Source of the DNA: Candidatus Nanopelagicales bacterium
Lineage (GTDB): Bacteria > Actinomycetota > Actinomycetes > S36-B12 > CAIYMF01
Length of the DNA: 32,971 bases
NCBI GenBank assembly: GCA_025351185.1
Contig: JANXWJ010000188.1
Coordinates: 1-32,971, forward strand
Direction: 5' to 3'
Below the pieces are notes generated by a model. The model did no database searches and was not told the DNA's origin. It was given only the letters and a program-made list of their open reading frames with translations. A program made the translations under genes and the position numbers. Positions 26,656 through 32,971 of the stretch are shown here, piece by piece (the stretch's first letter is position 1; every line of letters begins with the position of its first letter).

Positions 26656-26673
26656 TCACCGGACCGCCCGCTG

Positions 26674-26698
26674 AAGTTCCTGAGCACATCAGGAGCTT
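26674..26698. terminator. Hairpin after ddl
   Basis: A 10-bp stem (aagttcctga / tcaggagctt, one G-U) with a 5-nt loop, 18 nt past the ddl stop and 23 nt past the stop of the convergent lipoprotein gene. It may serve both. Confidence 0.7.
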
Positions 26699-26721
26699 GG
26701 GTGCGCAGCGTAGTTCCGGGG

Positions 26722-27177
26722 CTAGGGCAGGACGACGTTCACCTCGTACCAGCCCCATGAGGGCTCGGCGCACGCCACCGTCGAATCCGGGATCTCGCTC
26801 CGGTAACCACCGGAGAGCGACACCTGTGACCCGCTCCTTGCGACCACGGTGCCGCTGCCGTCCTCGATCGTCACCTTCGTGCCCGCCCATCGCGCGGAGA
26901 AGCCTTGGGGCCAGAGCAGACCAACGGCGCTGGCACCCCCATCGACGATGTAGGCGCAACCGAGTCGATTCACGCGGAGGTCACCGGACAGGTCCGCGCC
27001 CATGTACGACGCACCTGGTCCGGGGCTCCAAGTCGATGTAGCGAGAGCGGGCACAGCACTCACGCCGGTGGTGGGCCGCTGCTTGGTGGACACGTCTCGC
27101 GCGGCGCCAGCTCCGGAGCTGCAACCCGTCAGGAGAAGGCCAGCGGTCGCCACGACTGCGATCTCGGCCCGGATCAT
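26722..27177 (-). CDS. Putative lipoprotein of unknown function
   Basis: 151 residues. The N terminus is a short lipoprotein signal (hydrophobic IAVVATAGLLL) ending in the lipobox LTGC with Cys19 as the lipidated residue, so the mature protein is anchored outside the membrane. The mature part is beta-rich, with two further cysteines (LGCAYIVDG and TVACAEPSWG) that could form a disulfide, and a GLLWPQGFSARW segment shared in style with small actinobacterial lipoproteins. No named family is recognised. The ATG at 27177 is preferred because it gives a proper signal length, although no clear Shine-Dalgarno is seen and the n-region has only one Arg with a Glu. It lies 88 nt downstream of the YbaK gene. 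Confidence 0.68.
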   Translation of the reverse strand: MIRAEIAVVATAGLLLTGCSSGAGAARDVSTKQRPTTGVSAVPALATSTWSPGPGASYMGADLSGDLRVNRLGCAYIVDGGASAVGLLWPQGFSARWAGTKVTIEDGSGTVVARSGSQVSLSGGYRSEIPDSTVACAEPSWGWYEVNVVLP

Positions 27178-27265
27178 GGCGCTGGGACGCAGTCCGTCAC
27201 CCCGTGGTTCCGGCAGGAGTCTGCTGAGCCGACGATGTCGGCGCGACCGCACGAGGCGGTGGGTT

Positions 27266-27790
27266 TCAGGAGGCCGGGCGTTCCGTGAGTTCGGGGTCCC
27301 TGGGCAGAGCGAGGTTGTCGACGACCTCGACGTTCGGGAGCTTGAGCAGCTCGCGCGGATCGAGGTGCAGCTTGCTCGACCTGTTGCCACCACCCATGAC
27401 GACCCGAGGCATCGTGAGGACAGCGGCGTCGACGTAGATCGGCAACGTCTCGATGCCGAACACGGTGACGCCGCCGATCTCCATGTCGGTGAGCTTGCGT
27501 GTGGCATCGGCGTCGGCGAACGAGAGGCGCTTCACCCCGAGCAGCGCACGTACGCGCGTGTTGACGTCGAGGCGGGTGGTGCCCAGGACCACGCAGGCGG
27601 CATGGACCGGCGGGTCGACCTTGCGCGAGGCGACCACGATCGTGTTGGCCGCCTGCTCGAGGGGCACTCCGTAGTGCTCGCAGAACGCCGCCGTGTCAGC
27701 GAGCTCGGGGAGGCACTCGAGCACCTCGGCCTCGACGGCGTAGCGCTGGAGCGACGCCGCGACGAGCGGGTGCAGCAGGGAGCCGGTCAT
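27266..27790 (-). CDS. YbaK/aminoacyl-tRNA deacylase family protein
   Basis: 174 residues with a YbaK/ProX-type editing domain, which hydrolyses mischarged aminoacyl-tRNAs such as Cys- or Ala-tRNA-Pro. Visible landmarks are ANTIVVAS early in the fold, AACVVLGTTRLDVNTRVRALLG, the EIGGVTVFGI strand with its catalytic-site glycines, and VMGGGNRSSKLHLDPRELL near the end. The particular misacylated substrate is unknown. The ATG at 27790 follows GGAGG by 5 nt. It is 44 nt behind the DUF3515 gene and probably in the same transcript as that gene and the Lrp-like gene. Confidence 0.85.
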   Translation of the reverse strand: MTGSLLHPLVAASLQRYAVEAEVLECLPELADTAAFCEHYGVPLEQAANTIVVASRKVDPPVHAACVVLGTTRLDVNTRVRALLGVKRLSFADADATRKLTDMEIGGVTVFGIETLPIYVDAAVLTMPRVVMGGGNRSSKLHLDPRELLKLPNVEVVDNLALPRDPELTERPAS

Positions 27791-27834
27791 GCGGTCCTCC
27801 GGGATGGCTGGGGCTCCGAGCCTGACACGGACGC

Positions 27835-28320
27835 TCAGGAGGGGGTCGGGCTCGGCCCCGCGTCGACCAGGGGGTCGAGCGCCGAGATCGTCGGGCCGAG
27901 GTCGGAGAGGGCGTCGGCCTCAGGGGAGTAGTGATCCGGCACGCTGACCTCGACGTTGAGCACGCGACCCACCGTCGTGAACAGGTAGCCCTGCGTCAAC
28001 GGCTCGGGCAGCCAGTCGACGCCGTTGATCGTCACCAGCTGTGACGTCGACGTCAGTGCCTTCGGGATGCCGACCCCGCACCGCAGGATGATCGCGGGAC
28101 TGCCCCAGGCCTGCGTCAGCGGGCTCTGCGGCTTGACGGCCGTGGTCGTCGCGCCGGCGACCTCGTCGGGGAGCCGACCGTGCAGCGCCGCACAGGCATA
28201 GGCCGCCGCCCCGCTGGGCTCGGGTGACGGCGGGGGCACGGACACGCCGCTCGAGCAGGCGGAGAGAAGGGCGGCTGCGCCCAGCGCGACGGCCGAGCCC
28301 AGGATCGGGGTGCGTGCCAC
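27835..28320 (-). CDS. DUF3515 family lipoprotein
   Basis: 161 residues. The signal is followed by the lipobox LSAC with Cys22, then a Pro-rich linker, then a DUF3515-like domain with a conserved cysteine pair (AYACAALHGRLPDEVAG and IILRCGVGIP) and NGVDWLPEPLTQGYLFTTVGR. Function is unknown. Genes of this family stand beside an Lrp-type gene and thiL in many actinobacteria, as here. GTG start, only 3 nt after the Lrp-type stop, so the two are one operon. Confidence 0.83.
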   Translation of the reverse strand: MARTPILGSAVALGAAALLSACSSGVSVPPPSPEPSGAAAYACAALHGRLPDEVAGATTTAVKPQSPLTQAWGSPAIILRCGVGIPKALTSTSQLVTINGVDWLPEPLTQGYLFTTVGRVLNVEVSVPDHYSPEADALSDLGPTISALDPLVDAGPSPTPS

Positions 28321-28323
28321 GAT

Positions 28324-28560
28324 CTACAGGTGGACGACCGGGCAGGTCAGTGTGCGCGTGATGCCCTCGACCGCCTGGATCTTCGCCACGACGAGCTTGC
28401 CGAGCTCGTCGACCGTCTTCGCCTCGGCGCGCACGATCACGTCGTAGGGGCCGGTGACGTCCTCGGCAAGGGTCACGCCCTTGATCTGGCCGATCTGGCT
28501 CGCCACGTTCGCTGCCTTGCCGACCTCGGTCTGGATGAGGATGTAGGCCTGGACCACCAT
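28324..28560 (-). CDS. Stand-alone Lrp/AsnC ligand-binding (RAM) domain protein
   Basis: 78 residues: MVVQAYILIQTEVGKAANVA at the start, a GVTLAEDVTGPYDVIVRAEAKTVDELGKLVV core and a C-terminal VEGITRTLTCPVVHL. This is only the alpha/beta sandwich that binds amino acids in Lrp proteins, with no helix-turn-helix. Such proteins form oligomers and may sense amino acids or modulate full-length Lrp. The ATG at 28560 follows GAGGAGGA; an in-frame start 12 residues earlier lacks such a site. First gene of the Lrp-DUF3515-YbaK group, divergent from thiL. Confidence 0.88.
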   Translation of the reverse strand: MVVQAYILIQTEVGKAANVASQIGQIKGVTLAEDVTGPYDVIVRAEAKTVDELGKLVVAKIQAVEGITRTLTCPVVHL

Positions 28561-28726
28561 GGTCGTCCTCCTCGCTTGTCTGGGCCGGTCGGCCACCCGC
28601 GACGGGGTGCGCTCCCCGGTTGCGGGTGTCGCGGGCGCGCCATCGAGCCTCGTAGAGCGACACTACTGCCCTGGCGCACGGGCCCGGTCACCGGTTGGCG
28701 AAGACCGAGTGTGAGAAGCCACCCTT

Positions 28727-28789
28727 GCGTGATCTTGGTCGTGTGGTCGTTCACGGGGTGCGGTGACGACCTCACGACCAAGATCACGC
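28727..28789. repeat. 63-bp palindromic intergenic repeat (copy E4)
   Basis: The left arm starts gcgtgatcttggtcgtgtgg and the right arm ends cacgaccaagatcacgc, with few mismatches. The right end is identical over 17 nt to copy E1 at the window start. Like E2 it lies between divergent genes, 14 nt before the thiL Shine-Dalgarno. Confidence 0.82.
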
Positions 28790-28817
28790 GGGTGATCTGA
28801 TGAGGAGAGGTGCGGCG

Positions 28818-29786
28818 ATGAGCGGACGTGGCGAGGCACCCGGCTCGGTCGGCGCGCTCGGAGAGTTCGGTCTTGTCGCAGCGGTGGTCGCGCGGTTCGC
28901 GACGACGGCTGACGTGCTGCTCGGGCCGGGCGACGATGCCGCGGTCGTCGCGGCGCCCGACGGTCGCGTGGTCGCCACGACCGACCTGCTGGTGGAGGGG
29001 CGCCACTTCCGCCGCGACTGGTCGAGCGCCCACGACGTCGGCCGCAAGGCGGCGGCACAGAATCTCGCCGACATCATCGCCATGGGTGCCCGCCCGACCG
29101 TGCTGCTCGTCGGTCTCGGCGTGCCGCCGGACCTGCCCGTCGACTGGGCCACCGGCCTGGCCGACGGGCTGGCGGCGGAGTGCGCCCTCGTGGGCGCGAC
29201 GGTCGTCGGGGGCGACGTCGTCCGCAGCGACTCGGTCGTCGTCTCCGTCACGGCCCTCGGCGACCTCGAGGGGAGGGCTCCCGTCACGCGGTCAGGGGCG
29301 CAGGTGGGGGACGTGGTCGCGCTCGCCGGTCGGCTGGGGTGGGCCGCAGCCGGCCTCGCCGTGCTCGGGAGGGGGTTCCGCTCGCCGCGTATGCTCGCCG
29401 ACGCCCACCGAGTCCCGCAGCCGCCGTACGCAGCGGGCCTTGCTGCCGCGCTCGCGGGCGCCACCTCGATGCTCGACGTCTCCGACGGCTTGGTGCAGGA
29501 CGCCGGTCACCTCGCGGACGCCTCCGGAGTGGTGATAGTGCTCGACACCTCGGCGCTCTCGATCGACAGCCCGGTCGCCGAGGCGGCGTCGGCGTTCAAC
29601 CTCGACCCGCTCGGCTGGGTCCTGGGCGGCGGCGACGACCACGCCCTGCTCGCCACCTTCCCCCCGAGCGCAGCCCTGCCTCCGGGGTTCACCGTGATCG
29701 GTGAGGTCCGAGCGGGGGATCCGGCGGTGCTCGTCGACGGAGCGCCGTACGCCGGCAGTGCCGGGCATGATCACTTCGCCTCGTAA
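28818..29786 (+). CDS. thiL: Thiamine-monophosphate kinase
   Basis: 322 residues. Phosphorylates thiamine monophosphate to the active diphosphate with ATP. Landmarks are GPGDDAA (G38-D39-D40 region) for metal-ATP binding, TTDLLVEGRHFRRDW, GRKAAAQNLADIIAMGA, VGGDVVRSD, MLDVSDGLVQD and GGGDDHALLATF. The ATG at 28818 follows AGGAGAGG by 7 nt; the ATG at 28800 has no such site. The last four codons and the TAA stop are the first part of a 29-bp tandem repeat that continues downstream, so the C terminus (HFAS) is encoded by repeat DNA. Confidence 0.94.
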   Translation: MSGRGEAPGSVGALGEFGLVAAVVARFATTADVLLGPGDDAAVVAAPDGRVVATTDLLVEGRHFRRDWSSAHDVGRKAAAQNLADIIAMGARPTVLLVGLGVPPDLPVDWATGLADGLAAECALVGATVVGGDVVRSDSVVVSVTALGDLEGRAPVTRSGAQVGDVVALAGRLGWAAAGLAVLGRGFRSPRMLADAHRVPQPPYAAGLAAALAGATSMLDVSDGLVQDAGHLADASGVVIVLDTSALSIDSPVAEAASAFNLDPLGWVLGGGDDHALLATFPPSAALPPGFTVIGEVRAGDPAVLVDGAPYAGSAGHDHFAS

Positions 29787-29910
29787 GGGGCGAACGTCAG
29801 TACTTCGCCTCGTAAGGGGCGAACGTCAGTACTTCGCCTCGTCAGGGGCGAACGTCAGTACTTCGCCTCGTCAGGGGCGAACGTCAGTGCTTCGCCTCGC
29901 GAGAGCGACG
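29773..29910. repeat. Tandem array of 29-bp hairpin-forming repeats
   Basis: Units start at 29773, 29802, 29831 and 29860, with a decayed fifth from 29889. Each contains ttcgcc and ggcgaa around an 8-nt loop, then the 9-nt link cgtcagtac. Units 1 and 2 carry tcgtaagg in the loop, units 3 and 4 tcgtcagg. The array begins inside thiL. There are no unique spacers, so it is not a CRISPR. The rest of the gap to 30004 shows nothing further. Confidence 0.92.
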
Positions 29911-30004
29911 TACGGACGACCTGACTGTTGCTCGGATCCGGGGACAGGTCCCGCAGCCTGGCTCGCCGGATCTGCCCTAGGGGTGAATCGGGCGAGTCCA
30001 GGGG

Positions 30005-30214
30005 TCAGGACGTGAGGGTCCAGGACTGGCCGTGGGCGGCGACGGTGTCGCCGGTGGCGAGCTGTCGGCCGCGCTGGATCTCGATGGATCCGTTGACGGT
30101 GACCTCACCGGACTCCAGGAGCCACTTGACCTCGCCCCCTGTGGGGACGGCGCCGACGTACTTGAGGAACTGCCCGAGACGGATTCCGTTCGAGCCGACT
30201 GCTACATCGGTCAT
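30005..30214 (-). CDS. Small S4-domain RNA-binding protein
   Basis: 69 residues forming a single S4 domain: IRLGQFLKYVG, the GGEVKWLLESGEVTVNG core and RGRQLATGDTVAAHG. It is the short YaaA/RlbA-like kind, thought to bind structured RNA such as rRNA or tRNA; the target is unknown. Start chosen at ATG 30214; a start at 30232 would add 6 residues, and neither has a strong ribosome-binding site. Stop at 30005. It lies between thiL and rpmB, a translation-linked neighbourhood. Confidence 0.82.
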   Translation of the reverse strand: MTDVAVGSNGIRLGQFLKYVGAVPTGGEVKWLLESGEVTVNGSIEIQRGRQLATGDTVAAHGQSWTLTS

Positions 30215-30341
30215 GTGCCCATTGTGAGGCATCCGCGAGGGTTGCCTGACCACACGACCGAGACGAGGGACCCAACACCGCACCAACACCGGGTGAGGGG
30301 GGCGTGACGAGCGGTGCACCGGGCGACGCGGGCCGGACGTG

Positions 30342-30377
30342 CGAGAGGGTCGCACCCGATGGGGTGCGGCCCTCTCG
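30342..30377 (-). terminator. Terminator after rpmB
   Basis: A 16-bp stem (cgagagggtcgcaccc / gggtgcggccctctcg, one G-U) with a 4-nt loop, 16 nt past the rpmB stop on the minus strand. One of the strongest hairpins in the window. No T-run. Confidence 0.85.
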
Positions 30378-30393
30378 AGAGGATCGGGCGTCG

Positions 30394-30582
30394 TCAGACG
30401 CGGGCGACCTTGCCGGCTTTGATGCACGAGGTGCACACGTTGAGCTTCTTGGGGGTCTTGCCGACCATCGCGCGCACGGTCTGGATGTTGGGGTTCCAGC
30501 GGCGCTTGGTCCGGACGTGGGAGTGCGAGATCGAGTGGCCGAAACCGGGGCCCTTGCCGCAGACGTCGCAGTTGGCAGCCAC
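30394..30582 (-). CDS. rpmB: 50S ribosomal protein L28, zinc-binding form
   Basis: 62 residues, the standard size. It has [30 protein letters not shown] at the N terminus and [13 protein letters not shown] at the C terminus. The two CxxC pairs (C5/C8 and the later pair) make it the zinc-containing version, which in relatives is replaced by a Cys-free copy under zinc starvation. The GTG at 30582 follows GAGGA by about 8 nt. Divergent from the DAK2 gene, an order conserved in the phylum (rpmB, DAK2, recG). Confidence 0.95.
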   Translation of the reverse strand: MAANCDVCGKGPGFGHSISHSHVRTKRRWNPNIQTVRAMVGKTPKKLNVCTSCIKAGKVARV

Positions 30583-30673
30583 AGTCGTAGTCCTCACGGT
30601 CGAGATCGGGTGTCGAAGCCCAGCGGCGGTGAGCCGGATCCGGGCGCGCCCGGGACTACCGGGCAACCCCGAG

Positions 30674-30679
30674 AGACTA
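30674..30679 (-). promoter_or_regulatory. -10 box for rpmB
   Basis: Minus-strand TAGTCT, implying an untranslated leader of about 85 nt before GTG 30582. Confidence 0.4.
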
Positions 30680-30745
30680 CAGGCCAGGGTGGCCGAGGCC
30701 CAAACCGACGGTGGACGGCTCCCGCGCGCTCCAGTGGACGGACAC

Positions 30746-30751
30746 TAGTCT
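30746..30751 (+). promoter_or_regulatory. -10 box for the DAK2-recG operon
   Basis: TAGTCT lies 93 nt before GTG 30845. A ribosome-binding GAGGAGG precedes the start, so this transcript has a normal leader. Confidence 0.4.
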
Positions 30752-30844
30752 CTGGGAGCACCAGCCTCCGGGGCGCTCCGCGGCGGAGCACGCGGAGCCA
30801 CCGGACCGCGACTGCCCACCGACCGCCCCGAGGAGGCCGCCACC

Positions 30845-32452
30845 GTGCTCGAGCACCTCGACGCCGCCGCGATCCGTCGGTGGGCCGACCTGGGGCTCGA
30901 GGCGCTCGGCCGGCACCGTGCCGAGATCGACGCGCTCAACGTCTTCCCGGTGCCGGACGGCGACACCGGCACCAACCTCTTCCTCACCTTCGAGTCGGCG
31001 GCGGCCGCGCTGCGCGAGGCGGGCGAGGACCTCGACCTGCCGGCGACCGTGCGCACGTTCGCCCACGGCGCGCTGCTCGGTGCCCGCGGCAACTCCGGGA
31101 TCATTCTGAGCCAGCTCGTGCGCGGCTTCTCCGAGACGGTCGCCGACGTCGACCTCTCTGCCGCGGCGCTCCACCAGCACGAGGTGCTCACGAGCGCCTT
31201 CCGGCGCGCCGCCGATTCCGCCTACGCCGCAGTCTCCGACCCTCGTGAGGGCACCGTCCTCACCGTCGCGCGCGCAGCAGCCGACGCCGTCTCGGGGCTG
31301 GGCCCCGGCACGAGCCTCGCGGCACTCGTCACCGCAGCGACCGATGCCGCCGCGGACGCCCTGGCACACACGCCCGAACAGCTCGACGTCCTGGCCCGCG
31401 CCGGCGTGGTCGATGCCGGTGGGCGGGGGCTCGTCGTGATCCTCGAGGCGCTCGTCGAGACGGTCACAGGCGTACGCCGCGACCCTGGCCCGACCGCACC
31501 CGCGATCCCGTGGGACATCCACGGCGAGGGCGACGACGGCGGGCAGTACGAGGTGATGTACCTCCTCGACGCCGACGAGGCTGCTGTGCACGCACTGCGG
31601 TCGACCCTGGTCGAGCTCGGTGACTCGGTGGTGGTCGTCGGCGGACCGCAGCTCTGGAACGTCCACGTGCACGCCGACGACGTGGGCGGCGTCATCGAGA
31701 CGGGCATCGAGGCCGGGCGTCCGCACCGGATCCGGGTCACCGACCTGCGCGCCCAGGCCGACGAGCTCCGGTCCACGGCGACGTCGACCGGTCGAGCGGT
31801 CGTCGCGGTCGCTCACGGACCGGGCACCACCGCGCTGCTGGAGGCGTCCGGTGCCGTCGTCGTGCGCGCCATGGCCAACGTCGCGCCGTCGACGGCCGAG
31901 ATGCTCGACGGTGTCCACCGGGCCGGCGTGGGCGAGGTCGTGCTGCTGCCGAGTGACTCCGACAGCCGACCCGTTGCGGAGGCTGCCGCCGAGAAGGCCC
32001 GGGCTGAGGGCATCCGGGCCTCAGTCGTCCCGACCCGCTCCATCGTGCAGACCCTTGCTGCCGTGGCCGTGCACGACCCGGAGGCACGCTTCGACGACGA
32101 CGTCGTCGCGATGACGCGAGCCGCGGGCGCGACGAGGTACGGCGGTGTCTCGGTCGCCTCGCGGGAGGCGATGACGAGCGCCGGTCTCTGCCACGTCGGC
32201 GACGTGCTGGGCATCGTCGAGGGCGACGTCGTCGAGATCGGTGACACGGTCGAGGACGTTGGGGTCCGCATCCTCACGCGCATCCTGCACGCCGGTGGCG
32301 GAGAACTGGTGACCCTCGTACGCGGCGACACCTGTGCCGACACCGCGGCGGCGACCATCTCGAGGCGCCTGCGTCGTGAGCACCACGGTGTCGAGGTCGT
32401 CGTCTATGACGGTGGGCAGCCGCTGTGGCCGCTCATCGTCGGTGTGGAATGA
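30845..32452 (+). CDS. DAK2 domain protein, probable fatty-acid kinase FakA-like
   Basis: 535 residues. The N-terminal DAK2 kinase domain (about 1-200) shows DALNVFPVPDGDTGTNL, the nucleotide and metal site, then HGALLGARGNSGIILSQLVRGF and DAGGRGLVVILEALVE. The C-terminal half carries the partner domain seen in FakA and YloV (QYEVMYLLDADE, WNVHVHADDVGGVIETG, VVAVAHGPGT). In firmicutes such proteins with a FakB partner phosphorylate exogenous fatty acids; the same role here is inferred. GTG start after GAGGAGG. recG follows after 4 nt. Confidence 0.88.
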   Translation: MLEHLDAAAIRRWADLGLEALGRHRAEIDALNVFPVPDGDTGTNLFLTFESAAAALREAGEDLDLPATVRTFAHGALLGARGNSGIILSQLVRGFSETVADVDLSAAALHQHEVLTSAFRRAADSAYAAVSDPREGTVLTVARAAADAVSGLGPGTSLAALVTAATDAAADALAHTPEQLDVLARAGVVDAGGRGLVVILEALVETVTGVRRDPGPTAPAIPWDIHGEGDDGGQYEVMYLLDADEAAVHALRSTLVELGDSVVVVGGPQLWNVHVHADDVGGVIETGIEAGRPHRIRVTDLRAQADELRSTATSTGRAVVAVAHGPGTTALLEASGAVVVRAMANVAPSTAEMLDGVHRAGVGEVVLLPSDSDSRPVAEAAAEKARAEGIRASVVPTRSIVQTLAAVAVHDPEARFDDDVVAMTRAAGATRYGGVSVASREAMTSAGLCHVGDVLGIVEGDVVEIGDTVEDVGVRILTRILHAGGGELVTLVRGDTCADTAAATISRRLRREHHGVEVVVYDGGQPLWPLIVGVE

Positions 32453-32456
32453 CGTC

Positions 32457-32942
32457 GTGGCCGAGCTCCGACTGACCGACAAGCTCTCGTCCGTGCTGGG
32501 TGCACCCACCGCCAAGGCGCTGGCCGAAGGCCTCGACCTCCACACGGTCGAGCAGCTGCTCCGGCACTACCCGCGCCGCTATGCCGCGCGCGGCCAGCTC
32601 ACCGACCTGCGCTCGCTCGAGCTCGACGAGCACGTCACCGTCATGGCCCGGGTGCAGAAGTGCGACAAGAAGAGCTACCAGGACAAGCGCACCGGCCGCA
32701 TGGTCGACCGGCTCGAGGTGACGGTCACCGACGGTACGGGACAGCTCCAACTCATCTTCTTCAAGCAGGGTTGGCGCGAGCGCGAGCTCCGCGTCGGCCG
32801 CACGGGGCTGTTCAGCGGCAAGATCACGGAAAGGCCCCCCGCGAGATTCCGGCCAAGGACGCGACGCGGGCGCTGCTCGAATGGTGGTTGGCGCGATAGC
32901 GATTCCGGACTTGCTCAGCGGATCACAATCACGCGCGATTGA
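32457..32942 (+). CDS. recG: RecG helicase, N-terminal part only, followed by unrelated sequence
   Basis: The first 123 or so residues match RecG: LTDKLSSVLGAPTAKALAEGLDLHTVEQLLRHYPRRYA, then an OB-fold-like wedge region (VTVMARVQKCDKKSYQDKR, EVTVTDGTGQLQLIFFKQGW, GRTGLFSGKI). RecG unwinds stalled forks and Holliday junctions and is normally over 700 residues. After about 32825 the frame runs into an Arg/Pro-rich sequence with no resemblance to RecG and stops at 32942, giving 161 residues. GTG 32457 is 4 nt after the DAK2 gene. This is either a disrupted gene or an assembly join, not a normal recG. Confidence 0.82.
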   Translation: MAELRLTDKLSSVLGAPTAKALAEGLDLHTVEQLLRHYPRRYAARGQLTDLRSLELDEHVTVMARVQKCDKKSYQDKRTGRMVDRLEVTVTDGTGQLQLIFFKQGWRERELRVGRTGLFSGKITERPPARFRPRTRRGRCSNGGWRDSDSGLAQRITITRD

Positions 32943-32971
32943 GCCAGATGTGCGCCCGCGCGAATCCGCGC
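32826..32971. other. Terminal segment of unknown origin joined to recG
   Basis: About 146 nt whose codons look unlike the rest of the window (more A and T in codon positions, for example ATA, TCA, CAA). One frame ends EIPAKDATRALLEWWLAR with a stop at 32897-32899. Another opens at ATG 32881 and stays open to the end (MVVGAIAIPDLLSGSQSR onward). The sequence may be the edge of a mobile element or a chimeric join. Not identified. Confidence 0.5.

Noticed and set aside
29773-29910. CRISPR array
   Set aside because: The 29-bp units are directly adjacent with no unique spacers, and no cas gene is present in the window.
30248-30259. gaccacacgacc, matching 12 nt of the E1 repeat
   Set aside because: Too short and without an inverted partner; could be chance or a fully decayed copy.

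Overview
The window is about 33 kb of very GC-rich DNA from an actinomycete, most likely a Micrococcales member close to Intrasporangiaceae or Dermatophilaceae; that placement is an inference from gene content and order. Supporting signs are: leucine genes split into leuA/leuB and leuCD blocks with a divergent IclR regulator; a cimA-FAH-gltX block; a CofC/FbiD-type enzyme for coenzyme F420; an HU protein with a long Lys/Ala/Pro tail; frequent GTG starts; and many TANNNT boxes placed only 6-7 nt before start codons, which points to leaderless transcripts. Genes fill nearly everything. No stretch over 300 bases lacks a gene or RNA, and the larger gaps (10170-10445, 14371-14764, 19744-19970, 28561-28817, 29787-30004, 30583-30844) hold leaders, tRNAs, promoters or repeats.

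Layout. 1-2129: a nucleoside deaminase, an NAD-dependent epimerase and a DUF3224 protein, with palindromic repeats at 1 and 543. 2260-6462: the first branched-chain amino acid block, with leuA (minus strand) divergent from leuB and then ilvE. leuA has an in-frame amber codon and a leader peptide with three Leu codons. The leader is followed by mutually exclusive RNA arms, one of which contains the leuA Shine-Dalgarno. 6556-8984: a sulfatase overlapping a formylglycine-generating enzyme. 9021-10169: a membrane-anchored SGNH hydrolase. 10269-14837: an Ile-Ile leader peptide with a terminator, cimA, an FAH-family protein, gltX, tRNA-Gln(CTG) and tRNA-Glu(CTC). 14930-16867: an M13 metallopeptidase. 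16919-19743: an IclR regulator divergent from leuC-leuD. 19971-23446: HU, cofC with a small coupled gene, plsC and gpsA. 23491-26655: a methyltransferase, a Cys/Met-metabolism PLP enzyme and ddl. 26722-28560: a lipoprotein, a YbaK-type deacylase, a DUF3515 lipoprotein and a stand-alone Lrp ligand domain. 28818-32942: thiL, an S4-domain protein, rpmB, a DAK2/FakA-type kinase, and the 5' part of recG, which runs into unrelated sequence near 32826.

How the genes work together. Leucine and isoleucine synthesis dominates. LeuA, LeuB and LeuCD make 2-ketoisocaproate, CimA opens the threonine-independent isoleucine route, and IlvE does the final transamination. At least three regulatory layers are visible: a shared inverted repeat (CGTCTC-N7-GAGACG type) before leuB and leuC beside the IclR gene; a probable translational attenuator before leuA; and a leader peptide plus terminator before cimA. 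GltX lies next to the tRNAs for Glu and Gln, as fits an organism that makes Gln-tRNA by the indirect route.

Points to treat with care: the amber codon in leuA could be a real mutation or a sequencing error. The window also starts inside a palindromic repeat and ends in sequence that does not fit recG, so both ends may be contig or assembly boundaries.
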